A stretch of 64,000 nt of DNA from Diabrotica undecimpunctata. Taxonomy: Eukaryota > Arthropoda > Insecta > Coleoptera > Chrysomelidae. A program made the translations under genes and the position numbers. Of the stretch, positions 1 through 10,145 are shown one piece after another. The DNA lies in contig NC_092811.1 of the NCBI RefSeq assembly GCF_040954645.1, forward strand, positions 123,277,411-123,341,410. Reading direction: 5' to 3'. A model generated the notes under the pieces. It saw only the letters and a list, made by a program, of their open reading frames with translations. It ran no database searches and was not told the origin of the DNA. Numbering within the stretch: the first letter of the stretch is position 1; the number at the start of each line of letters is the position of its first letter.

Positions 1-574
1 GGGGACTATCATAAATAGATAGACGGGAAATCTTTCAAAAACTGGTTTACAAATATATTGCCCAGATTAGAAGAAAACTCTATCATCATATTGGACAACG
101 CACCTTATCATTCCATAAAAATGGCAAAAATTCCAACTACTGCTTCTAGAAAGGCTGATATCCGCGTGGCTGAAATTAAAAAATATAGTTTTGAGGACTG
201 GATGTTAGGGGTGCAACTGTTAGCTATGGTAACATAAGAGAGAATATAACAAATACATTATTGATGAGATGGCAAAATGGCCAAAACAAAATAGTTTTAA
301 AGCTGCCTCCATGTGTGTACTTTATCCGACTGAACTCATCTGGGCAGAAGTGAAAAATTATGAAGCAGCCAAAACAATACTTTTAAATTTGAAGACATGA
401 AATGCAATAAATAATATTACTGCAACTACATAGTATAAATGTGTACAACACGTTGAACAAAAAGTCGAGTCCAAAATGTGGAAGTTGGACAACATATCAG
501 AGATCCATTTTGAACCAATAATAATAAATCCAGGCGAAGAAAGCAGCACATGTAGCTCCTCAGACTCTGAATAA
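1..574 (+). pseudogene. Sailor-like DDE transposase, 3' half, decayed and cut by window edge
   Basis: Translation in shifting frames gives an ILDNAPYHS block (second catalytic Asp context), then PTELIWAEVKN (region of the third acidic residue), and a C-terminus beginning KMWKLDNIS and ending in a Ser/Asp/Glu tail before TAA at 572-574. These match, in order, VMDNASYHS, NPIELVWAQIKSE and MWKLDNIT plus an acidic tail in the intact transposase at 29075-30415. Several frameshifts and stops lie between the blocks, so this is a dead copy of a related but diverged element. The left part is outside the window. I see no terminal repeat on its right. Confidence 0.8.
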
Positions 575-2014
575 TTGAAATGGTCTGTTTTTATGTTTTG
601 ACAATTTTATGATGATGCTACTTTATTCAAAAAGTGCGATTTTATTATTCAATGGAATATTCAATTTTACTCACATTTAAACTTTAGGAAATTCTTACAT
701 TCTCAGCTTCAAGAAGAAAATATTTTTAAAAATTATTTGATACACCTCAGTACGCCCCTGTTTGACTTTCCCGTGCAATTATTGACAGTTGCTTATATAT
801 TATGAATGAATTTTTACTCTGTGTTTTACTCTTAATTGCAAACTTTTCTTACTTCTTAAGCAACTGCTTCTCGTTACATTTTATGAATTCTTTTTGTTAA
901 TGCAAAATTTCATCTATTCATCTCATCTTAAGACGGCCACAGCATTAGTACTATACAAGGAAGTATAATATACAATATAACAAAATATATTAAAGTACAC
1001 ACTGCAAATTTCACCCGGCTTGCTGAGGAGATACCACTAATAAACTAACGTTTCTTTCTTCTCAATATTTGTGGTTTACGATCCCTTTGATGGGCCAACA
1101 CTGTCTATTTACGGCCGGCGCGTGCTATCCCGTTGTTTGTCGGTAAATCGACCAGCTTCAAAAGAATCGAAAGCTGCTTTCACCGCATGTCGAGCCCTTC
1201 TGACGCGGGTAGGAACGGTACGGTCAGTGGCGTGGTAATTTTTTTATGGAGTGGTTTAACGAAGTGGTGTTGGAATTTTTATCATTGTATACATTATTAA
1301 CTTCATAAAAATTTTACCGCCAACACTAATGGCGTACAACAAACCTAACCCTTAATACTCACCATCGGAATGGTTCGACTACACTTTGGGGTAGGTCGAC
1401 TGTATTTATTAAAAAGCAAATATTTACTAATTACACAGTAATGTGGGATGCCAACCGTTGTCTCTTTTCTGATCGTTAATATCGATCTTTTGTTTCTCTT
1501 TGCCGACATAAACCTGCGAAGAGCGTCATTCGTACAACAGTACGAAAGAAAAGACGCAGTACTTCCTGCTCGATTACATCTACAAGCAAGATATCACCAA
1601 AAATAGCCAAACACACAACAAACAACAACTTAAGTAAATATTGGCACAGGGCATTGGCACAAACTGTCGCTTGTCAAAATGTTCAATGTGTTTTAAATGT
1701 ATATTAATTTTTTTCGAATCCAAAGAAAACTAATAAAAATATTTGAAAAATTTAAACGAAGAATGAATGATTATGTTATTACCGAGGGCCGAAAGTCCCT
1801 GAAAACTTCTATAATGTTTATTTTAATAAGTTACAAGGGTGAAAGAAAAGAAGAAAATTCAGTGTGACTTTTAATTTCAAATATCTCATTCAAAAGCCAC
1901 TTTTTGGTTATTCTAAGGGACTTTCGGCCCTCCGAAACATTTTGCGCCTATGCCCTTAAGAACAACAGGAGCCAAAAGAAAAGCACTTACACAGTGGGAT
2001 AAACAAACTAACAT
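575..2014. other. AT-rich stretch without recognisable genes
   Basis: No reading frame here has recognisable content. A locally GC-richer patch lies at about 1080-1240, and a short inverted repeat is listed separately. Otherwise it is anonymous AT-rich sequence. Confidence 0.6.
1784..1933. repeat. 17-bp perfect inverted repeat with about 116-bp spacer
   Basis: GAGGGCCGAAAGTCCCT at 1784-1800 is the exact reverse complement of 1917-1933. The arms are GC-rich in very AT-rich surroundings. It could be the termini of a very small fold-back element, but I see no clear target duplication. Confidence 0.7.
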
Positions 2015-2281
2015 GGTGGTGACTGTCCAATAACTTACATCAGTCAAACTGGTAGAAATTTTAACAAACGGATAGCAGAACACAAAAGGGCTTTTAATAA
2101 TGGAATTCTAGATCATAATCATTCTTTTAATAACCAATTTTAAATTCTTCACATTCTAAATAAAGGTCTGAAGCTATCATTATTACAATCTATGTAAATT
2201 AATAAATTAAAAAATACAGATAAAATTCTGATTGATCAACTTGAGACAAACAGTTTTTCCCTCCTCAACTTATTTAGTTAA
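2015..2281 (+). pseudogene. Penelope-like retroelement, GIY-YIG endonuclease remnant
   Basis: Frame from 2018 reads GDCPITYISQTGRNFNKRIA then EHKRAF, followed after a few residues by HNHSFNNQF and a tail ending LLNLFS before TAA at 2279-2281. The order C-x2-x-YI-x-QTGR-x-F-x-x-R-x-x-EH is the signature of the GIY-YIG nuclease at the C-terminus of Penelope-like elements. Two in-frame stops interrupt it, after NNQF and after LLQSM. No upstream reverse transcriptase is visible, so it is a 5'-truncated dead copy. Assignment to Penelope rather than another GIY-YIG protein is by motif and is likely, not certain. Confidence 0.7.
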
Positions 2282-3586
2282 ATACTATAAACTGCTAGAC
2301 GCATAACAAAAATAGCTCACTTGAACACTCTGCCGAAACAGCTGTAGTGTTGATAAATTATAATAAATTTTGTGGAAGTGTTGAAAACAAAAGTTTTCAG
2401 TGTTTCAATCATAAAATGAACTTTCATCGGGTATCGGTCAAATCCATCACATAAATTTTAACCTTATTCTCTTTTAATATGATCATTAACTACGAACTCT
2501 CATTCTCAATACCATTAAATTTTATGTACCTATATATTCCAAGCCTTTATTCCATAAATGAAGCTGAAAGATGGATATAATAAAACTAACAATCTAATAT
2601 ACACTTGTTTTAAAAATAATTACATTACCTTCTATAAACACTTCGTACAGCACTTATAACATGCACCAATCATGTAAAAACATCCCGTATTGGTAAATCT
2701 ATACCTTTACAATAATTATAGTATAATTGATTAAAAATTTTGCGATTATAGATCACATTCACTTTCTAAAATCACTTATCATCGAGAAGCCATTGAGATT
2801 AAAGAACATCCCAAATGTGTCAACAAAATAGATTACCAAGCACAAAATCCATTGTCACTGTTATTGCTATTATTGCGTTAATTACCTAAAGTTAAAACTT
2901 TTAAGCTAATGATACCTTAAAAAGCTTCAATATAATGAAAGAAAAGTATAAAAACAGCAATATTTATAATTTAAAAACGTTTACTTCGTTATTTTACGCA
3001 AATCAATATACATTATTTGATTAAACAATTAAATAAACGATTATATATTCTTTTTCACATTCATACTCATACAAAATCAAACACAATTCTTACTAAAACT
3101 ATGAGTTCATTCTAAAGACACAGTCAACCGCAAAATCAAAAGCTTCGAAAATAAAAGTCTATTCGCTATGCCTAAATTAAATTAATATTATTTAAAAAAT
3201 TGCTCTTGTCTTACAAAATAATATTACAATCTTTAATTATCCGGATACGAATTGATAAATAATTTATCAATACAGAGTTAGTTTCCTATTTACAACTCCA
3301 AATAAAAAAGATAATACCCACTGGTGGTATGTTTGCTTTATCATAAATTTATTTATTTTTTAAATAAGAAAACACCGTGATTTATTAAAGACAAGTTAAG
3401 GAAGAGTTTACTTAGCGCAATTTTTATTTTTAACCCCTTGATGTAACTGGGAGTAACACTAAAATTGCTAAAAAATTGAACAGATATAAAAACTATCTAT
3501 ATAGTAATTTTTTGACAATAAACGTTGCAGCAACAATTTTTTTATTTACGTATTGTATATATAATAAGTGCTAAGACTTTGCAAGA
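2282..3586. other. AT-rich intergenic stretch
   Basis: No supported gene, RNA or mobile element. The sequence is strongly AT-rich with frequent stops in all frames. Confidence 0.55.
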
Positions 3587-4030
3587 AAGCGACTTTAGGC
3601 TATCACAGCCTCAGTATCTTAAAGCTGGCGACCTTATTGAACGATTGCAGATTAAGGTATCTCAAAATAAAAATTGAGAAATTTCTATGTATATTGAGAA
3701 CGATTTTCGTTAGAAAAGTGGAAATTAAAACGTCAAAATAAACTTATTTTAAAGTAAAATTGTGGCTTATTTCCAGGAAAAGCGCTCAACGCTTCTCAAA
3801 ATGTAATTCAATCGGATTTGAAATCGTTTCCAGGAAACTGGTAGAGTTTATATTATGATATGGAGTAACGTCGAAAAGACAGGACCATTTTATTGTTACG
3901 ACAGTTAGAAGAAATTGTACAGTGTTGGCTTCTAGACTTTGGATCATACTTACATTCACTTAAGTTTGCACGTACACAATTGCACGTGAAGTAAAATTAC
4001 AGCCAGAAACCATACACAGAACCTTCAGTT

Positions 4031-4282
4031 CATCAATCAGCCAATCCCGTCCACTGCTGGACATAGGCCTCCCTCAGTTCTTTCCAGTGTTCTCTACACT
4101 GGGCCGCTTGTAGCCAGTTTCCCGCTACTCTTTTTATGTCGTCGGTCCATCTAGTCGGTGGTCGTCCTCGGCTTCTTTTATAATTTCTGGGCCTCCATTC
4201 CATAATTCGTCTTGTCCATCGTCCATCTTGTGTTCTGGCTAAGTGTCCTGCCCAGTTCCACTTAAGTCTCGTGGTTCTTTCG
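4031..4282 (-). mobile_element. 5'-truncated LINE fragment with 12-bp target duplication
   Basis: Reverse-strand translation gives the LINE C-terminal block WNWAGHLARTQDGRWT, then IMEWRPR, RSRGRPPTRWTDDIKR and EHWKELREAYVQQWT. It is flanked by perfect 12-bp direct repeats, GAACCTTCAGTT, at 4019-4030 and 4283-4294. The insert is therefore 252 bp and 5'-truncated. Its 3' end on the minus strand is a short TGATTGATGA-like tail. It sits inside the Tc1 transposase remnant, so it is younger than that element. The family resembles that at 4779-5663 and 14162-14857. Confidence 0.88.
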
Positions 4283-4562
4283 GAACCTTCAGTTAACTAG
4301 TATTAATCAACCATATTAGCCGTTAAATTTTGGCTCATCAATATCAGCACTACACTGAAGTACAATGGTGTACCTGTTAGTTCACGGATTAGTCCAGATT
4401 TGCATTGTATCATTCAGATGGCCATACTTTGGTTAAGGAATACCCGAACAAAATATGGCTTTAAGTATTGCAGTTTGAGGATGATTTATTATTGTCTTGG
4501 GTGGAATTTTCTTGAAGTCTAACACAGAGCTGCTTAGTTTTTGTAGACAAATAATATATAGT

Positions 4563-5963
4563 CAAAAACATTTCAACGTATGGCACGCAAACTGAACAAA
4601 GTACCTGGGATTAAATTAAGAAGGGACCACCAAACAACAGCGCTAAACAAGAGAATATGAATAACTTGAGCAGATTATGGAAAGCTGAGCTGATCAAATA
4701 TTCCCATGTTCTTGAAAAGGGAGGTATTTGATCGGTGTGTTTCCGATTCTAACGTATGGAGCAGAAAAACTGACCCTTCATCATCATCATCAATCAGCCC
4801 TGAATTGTCCATTGTTGAACTTCTCTAGACAGCCTTCTCTAGACTTTTCCATCTGCTTCTGTTCTGCGCCTCTGCTATCCAATTGGTCACGATTCTTTTG
4901 AGGTCGTCGGTCCATCGCGTTGGGGGTCTTCCTCGGCTTCGCTTGTTAGCCCGTGGTCTCCATTCAAGCAATTTTTTTGTCCAACTGTCGTCTTTCATTC
5001 TTGCAACATGTCCTGCCCACCTCCATTTTTGCCTTGTAATATGTTCGATAATGCCTTCCACTCCGGTTCGTCTACGAACTTCCTCGTTTCTTATTATATT
5101 TCTTAAGCTTATTCCAAGCATTGATCTCTCCATCTTTCGTTGTGTCCTTCTGAATTTTTCGGCTGATGTTTTTGTGAGAGTTAAGGTTTCTGCTCCGTAT
5201 GTGAGGACTGGTAGAACGCACTGGTTAAAAGCTTTTCTTTTTAAATGGATCGGTATATTTATTTTAAATACGTCTCTCATTTTTCCGAATGCAGCCCAGA
5301 CTTAATTTTCTGAGTAGCTCGCATGTTTGGTTATCTCGCGTTAACCTTATTTCGTGACCCAAATACACATATTTTTCCACAAGTTCTATGGGCGACTTTT
5401 CGATTTCTATTAGCTCATTGGGGACGAGATTGGTCATCATTTTTGTTTTTGCATAGTTTATTTTTAAACCGACTTTCTGGGTTACTTGCTGTAGTTGTTG
5501 TAGCATAACTCTGGCTTCTCCTAAGTTGTCTGTTATGAGAACAATATCATCAGCATATCTGAGATGATTGAATATCTTTCCATCGATGCTAATACCCTTT
5601 GATTCCCACTCTAGCCGTTTAAATGCGTACTCCATAACTGTCCTTACTACCCTTACCAGAACTACCCTTACCAGAAAAGTAATAAATAAAATATAAGTGA
5701 CACAGAGAGCAATGGAGAGGCCCATGTTGAATATATCCTTCAGAGACAGAGTTTCAAATCAAATAGGAGAAAAACTGGAGTTACGGACGTAGTTAAAAGA
5801 ATGACAACGCTGAAATGAAACTGGACAGGCCAGATTGACAAAGACGCACGGTCAGAAACGGACTAAGAAAATTTTAGAATGTAGACCTAGATACGACGCT
5901 TATACTAATCGAGGACGTCCTCAAGATGCTCAAGACTATTGAAAATGGCTATCGATGATGATG
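4563..5963 (+). mobile_element. LINE C-terminal fragment, split by a second LINE
   Basis: Left part 4563-4778 encodes KREVFDRCVFPILTYGAEKL and the next residues TL. Right part 5664-5963 continues with TRKVINKI, a stop, VTQRAMERPML, then NRGRPQDAQ, and ends in a GATGATGATG tail. Removing 4779-5663 plus one ACCCTT repeat restores the frame across the junction. Probable target duplications in the Tc1 host are AATATATAGT (4553-4562) and AATGTATAGT (5964-5973), 9 of 10 identical. Several stops show it is inactive. It belongs to the GATGAT-tailed LINE group here, RTE/CR1-like by general appearance; the clade is not certain. Confidence 0.8.
4779..5663 (-). mobile_element. Nested 5'-truncated LINE encoding end of RT and C-terminal region
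   Basis: The minus strand encodes, from about 5640 leftwards, YAFKRLEWESKGI, the reverse transcriptase active-site motif RYADDIVLITDNL, LVEKYVYLGHEI, then after a frameshift near 5270 VLPVLTYGAETLTLTK, RTQRKMERSMLGISLRN and RGRPPTRWTDDLKR (frame 4825-5280). Its 3' end at the left is a CAT/ATG trinucleotide tail (4779-4792). A 6-bp repeat, ACCCTT, flanks it (4773-4778, 5664-5669). The 5' junction has a tandemly repeated filler of about 15 bp (near 5641-5675), a feature seen at target-primed insertions. It is nested in the plus-strand LINE 4563-5963. Confidence 0.85.
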
Positions 5964-6245
5964 AATGTATAGTTCGAGATATTCAATCTGATTGTTATCC
6001 ATTTGCATGTCAGTTTCGTCCAAATTTAGCTCTTGCGGTTTATACAGTTCAAAATAACCGAGAAGCTTGATATTACTCGTATGGAGTGGTCTTCTCGTTG
6101 GCAAAACGGTCATTTGATCCAACAAGTGGGACCATCCCCAGCAATAGCTTGATCTTCGTGATTATCAGTACGCAACACTTGATGAGCTTTCTGAAGCTTT
6201 AAGAGATGAGTGGCAAGCTTTGAATCAACGTTTGATATGATCACT

Positions 6246-7834
6246 AATTCTAAAAGAGTCCTAGAAGAATATAAACATTCTTAAGAAGAAGAAGGAATCG
6301 TATAAGATATTGAAACAACTTTAAAGCCATACTGATTATAGTCGTTAAAATTATCTCCTGAGACTCTTTTTCTTATTAAAACTGACAACAGCTTTGAATC
6401 ATAGATAAGATTTAAGGTATTGGTCTTACGAACTTATTAAACAGATAAGGCAGATTATACGTGATAATAATCCAGCTGTGGATATAGGTATCACATCCTT
6501 CCTATCCTCTATCTCTATAGCGAGCAAGTTATTCCAACATGTTCAAACATGTTTGTTGTGTTTCCCCTTAGTGTTTATGATTCCATATTCTTCAATACTT
6601 GATTCCAGACATATCATACTTTGTTTTGCCTAACTCTATTTATTTTTTAACATAACAATTTGATGCTTAGCCAGAATGCAAATTCTCTCTTTGTCCCCAG
6701 AGGTAAATAAAATCAATTTTACCAATTTGTCTTCATGACAAGCCTACAACTTCCAACTTCCTAAGCAAAAATACTTTTTAGAGCTTTCGAAAATAACTCA
6801 TTAATTACAAGTGTTGTACTGGACACTGCTCAATAAAATATCAGTTAATTACTTACGTCACGGCGTTACAGAAAATGGGCCTAACCAACTATTTACCTCC
6901 ATGCTACCGTTCGTTCTCTTCTGATTCCCATCTTCCTTAAATCTTTTTGAACATCATCGATCGAACACGGCACCAGACATCTTCCACAAGACTTGATCCT
7001 ATCAATATTTATTCCTGTATACCAAAAAAGAAAACAAAGACACATGATGAATTTCTATCCCAGGGATTTAACAACGGTGAAGATGAAGATCACAGAAAGA
7101 GGAAGCATGAAGGAGATAACTCCACGGTCAGCTTCCCTTTCATACGATTATTCTGAACATACACCACGAACGAAGATGGAATAGCTAATAAGAGATTGGG
7201 GACTAAATGGATAAATGAATGCAATTGATCATCGGCTGTCATATGAATTCGTATCTGACATGGGGCAGTACAAACACCAATGAAAGATGTGAGTCATTAC
7301 TACAATTTTTTATGGAACATGATTTAGACTTACTAAACGTAGGACACAAACTAACTTTCGTACCTTCACAATGAAGAAGAGAAGAAGTGGTAAATCAGGA
7401 CAAAACCAAATGGGCAATAAATTGAATTTAGTCATATAAATCATCAGGTCCGGACAGGATTTACCTAATACTTCTACACAAGCAGGATCACCTTCTGTAG
7501 AAAAATTATATATGATACTACATGCTCTCAGGTAGATAAACACGATATTTTTTGTACTGAAAACTTGCTCGATAGGCACTTGGGATAGTGTCTTGGTTAA
7601 AAATTCGATACATAAAGGATAGTATGCATGTAGAACAGGACATTACAGAAATGGCACTGCACCATCCTGAACATACGGTGGTGTTAGTTGTGAAACTTAG
7701 GAAAATGTTGAAAAACCAAGAGGTTTCTCGTTATAGAGAGAGCATTCTACAACACCTCCTACAGAGCAACCACGAGGGTGATTTGTCTAAAAAGAATATA
7801 GGAAACAAGGAGACCTCAGTATGGATTTAGGATA
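6246..7834. other. No supported gene
   Basis: Short open frames at 6947-7184 and 7588-7830 have no recognisable domains. The latter abuts a LINE fragment and may be degraded LINE sequence, but I cannot match it. Confidence 0.45.
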
Positions 7835-8100
7835 TAGGCACCCAAAATCGCAAACTGAAATATTTTGGCCATATCAGGCGTCACCCAAAGAAGTATATAA
7901 TATATTTGATTTCATAATACAAGACAAAGTAGATGGAATAAGTGGGCCATACCGAAGAAAAACGCCATAGCTCAAAAACTGAGGGAATGCTTTACCAAAT
8001 CCTTTGTATGCTCTTTGCGAGCTGCCATCAACAAAATTAGTATAGCCGATTTGATAGCTAACGCACGACAATCGGGCATGATACAGAAAGAAGAAGAATA
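7835..8100 (+). pseudogene. LINE C-terminal remnant
   Basis: Broken frames give NRKLKYFGHIRRHPKKY, then a degraded stretch and finally AINKISIADLIANARQSGMI-like sequence read across frameshifts. This is the terminal region of the AAGAAG-tailed LINE family seen intact at 52115-54271 (RKLQYLGHMMRGE, then FRAAASKVRIAMMIANLR). The AAGAAGAAT end at about 8092-8100 is consistent with the 3' tail. Plus strand; dead. Confidence 0.65.
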
Positions 8101-8240
8101 GGCACACGAGAAGCAATACTTGGTCTTACTTTCAGAGCAGAGAGATTGTTGGAGATGTAACGCGGCCACATATATAAGTTTTGTGGACAACGTAGGGCAT
8201 TGGACCACATACAGTACGATAAACTAATCGAAATAATGAA
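8100..8240 (+). pseudogene. LINE reverse-transcriptase fragment (finger/palm)
   Basis: Frames give GTREAILGLTFRAERLLEM, then HIYKFCGQRRALDHIQYDKL, matching GTREA...FVDYEKAFD..QHDKL around RT motifs 1 and A, but with two frameshifts. It starts directly after the tail of the preceding LINE piece. It may be one copy scrambled by deletion with the 8477-8945 piece. Confidence 0.6.
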
Positions 8241-8476
8241 GTAATGCTAAGTAAAGTTAGATAATAACAGATAACAAGATTATTATTATTATCGGAACAT
8301 ATATTGGAACCATAGAGAATGTGTCAACTAAGTCGAGAAATTCAAAATATATTTTTTTGAAGAAAAAGATTTTTGTGAGCACAAGAACCAGTCACACTGT
8401 AGTATATTATTTAAATAGTTCTTTACATGTATCATCTGAAACAGTTACGAAATAATAGATATAATATAATGTATAA

Positions 8477-8945
8477 ATGCTTTTCCGCATCGGAAAAGCT
8501 AGATCAACCTTCAATCGGATGGGGGCCTTCTTTAAGAGTCACAACCTCTCTCTTGATACAAAAGTAAGAATGCTGCTATGCTACGTCTTCTCTGTCCTTT
8601 TTTATGGTGTTGAATCGTGGACCTTAAACGAAGATATGTGCAGAAAACTGGAAGCATTTAAGATGTGGCTATATCGGAGAATACTTAAGATCCAGTGGAC
8701 TGATCGAGTCACAAATGAGGAGGTCCTCAGAAGAATAAATAAGAACAGAGAGATCAAATCTCGAAAGTTACAATTGTTAACGATTGTTGAAAACGAGGTC
8801 TAGGGAGAAGAGAAACGTCTTGGTTAAAGAACTTCAAAATCTGGTTCAATACAACATCTGTGCAGCTTTTTCGCACTGCTGCAGATAAGATAAAGATTGC
8901 CATGATGATCGCCAACATTCGTAACGGATTGGGACATCAAGAAGA
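8477..8945 (+). pseudogene. LINE C-terminal region fragment
   Basis: The open frame to 8803 encodes KVRMLLCYVFSVLFYGVESW, then EAFKMWLYRRILKIQWTDRV and NEEVLRRI. After a frameshift near 8790 it continues GRRETSWLKNF and FRTAADKIKIAMMIANIRNG, ending in a GAAGAAGA tail near 8940. Same family as 52115-54271 on the minus strand. No RT core is attached, so it is 5'-truncated or separated from the 8100-8240 fragment by a deletion. Confidence 0.8.
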
Positions 8946-9246
8946 AGATATGTATAAAGATCAAAAACTCCAGCAAATTGTAATTTTGAAACAACCGGTA
9001 GTACTAACGAAATGTCAAAGTACGAATCTGCAACTATTACCTTTTTCAAACACAGTGCTTTCTTATTTAGTTAACAATACCACATTTTTCACTCCAGCAG
9101 CAGAAAATTTATATTCTGGTGTATATTTTCTATAAAATCAAATAAATAATTTAATAATAATAATTAAACTAAACTCACAATTCAAAATTTAGGACGTTTA
9201 AGTCTTAAAAAAATAATCTCGGTTACGTCTGCTGTACCCGCAATTG

Positions 9247-9689
9247 CACGGTGCTTCAAAAAAAGGTAACACCGTCTCTATGATAGGTAAAAAACTAAAA
9301 AATAATTGGGAGTTGCTTAGTAAAAATTTTTGAAACACCTTCCGTTTTCAAGATAAATGGCGTTGAAGAAAAAATAATTTACGCATTTTTTACGATTTTG
9401 CCGAACCTACTGGCAACATTGTAATAAAATTTTATACAGAATAACTGTTTTAAGGGTAGAATCTTTAATTAAAATTTTAAGTGAACTTGAACATCATACA
9501 ATTTTACACCAAAAAGGTACTTTTAGTGTACCGTTTTCAGAATATGTTGATTTGGAAATTATGAATTAATAACCGATGCTGGTATAAAGTAATGAAGTAA
9601 ATACAAAAATTATATACTAAGCAAATCACTGACACTATTTTTCAGTTTTTACCATCCTAGAGAAGGTGTTACCTTTTTTTTAAACACTG
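9247..9689. mobile_element. MITE derived from the DD43D mariner family
   Basis: The left end, CACGGTGCTTCAAAAAAAGG, and the right end, ACCTTTTTTTTAAACACTG, are diverged versions of the termini of the 48108-50210 and 58751-60944 elements. Internal segments shared with them include TTTACGCATTTTTTACGATT and the region near 9480-9560. The roughly 1 kb transposase region is missing, giving a 443-bp internal-deletion derivative. TA follows the right end, but the left flank is TG, so the target duplication is degraded. Confidence 0.8.
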
Positions 9690-10145
9690 TATTTAATGTC
9701 ATGTCTATATTTATCAGTAGGTACCAGCAATCTTAAAGAGTTGATACTGTTATTAATTTTCACGCACATCTATAGATATAGAGACCACCTCTGGATGGTA
9801 CACTAAATACAAATCTAAACACCAACTTCATTTGGTTACAATGTTGGTCCAGGTGTTAGAGTGTTGGTCGAAGTGGTTTCAAGAAGGAGTCCATATTCGT
9901 CGACACTGATATGAACGATCTTGAGTAACTTTGAAATTTGAGAATTGCAATTTTACAAGACCACAACACGACAACTGAAAACGATTAGTTAAAAATTGTT
10001 GTTACAAAATATTGGTATCTGAACTAACTCCTCAAAATCCTACTGCCCGAATTAAGTATTACAACTGAAGATTAAATACAACTGTTTTTTACAATTTATA
10101 ATGAAAATTTACAATTTGTGTAGAACATCATGCAGTCCAACTAAT
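9690..10145. other. No supported gene
   Basis: AT-rich sequence without recognisable coding or repeat structure. Confidence 0.5.

Larger units (their letters stand above)
3587..6245 (+). mobile_element. Dead Tc1-like transposon carrying nested LINEs
   Basis: Transposase pieces occur in the correct order but are separated by insertions. The N-terminal helix-turn-helix region is at 3587-3662 (FRLSQPQYLKAGDLIERLQ). The linker and second DNA-binding region are at about 3830-4030 (ETGRVYI, then KRQDHFIVTTVRRN). The first Asp region is at 4375-4440 (FTD, stop, SRFALYHSDG). The GG region follows near 4500. The C-terminus is at 5974-6240 (ITRMEWSSR, then QYATLDELSEALRDEWQAL). These are hallmark Tc1 (DD34E) blocks. 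Stops and frameshifts mark it as old. Three LINE insertions (4031-4282, 4563-5963 and, inside the latter, 4779-5663) split it. About 160 bp between the first two blocks (3665-3830) is unexplained and may be another insert. Terminal repeats were not identified. Confidence 0.75.

Noticed and set aside
4883..5508. Plus-strand open frames over the minus-strand LINE
   Set aside because: They are antisense to the reverse transcriptase and C-terminal coding sequence of the LINE 4779-5663 and contain no domain of their own.
6947..7184. Two overlapping frames as a LINE N-terminal fragment
   Set aside because: A weak IPKK-like resemblance did not extend to neighbouring conserved LINE motifs.
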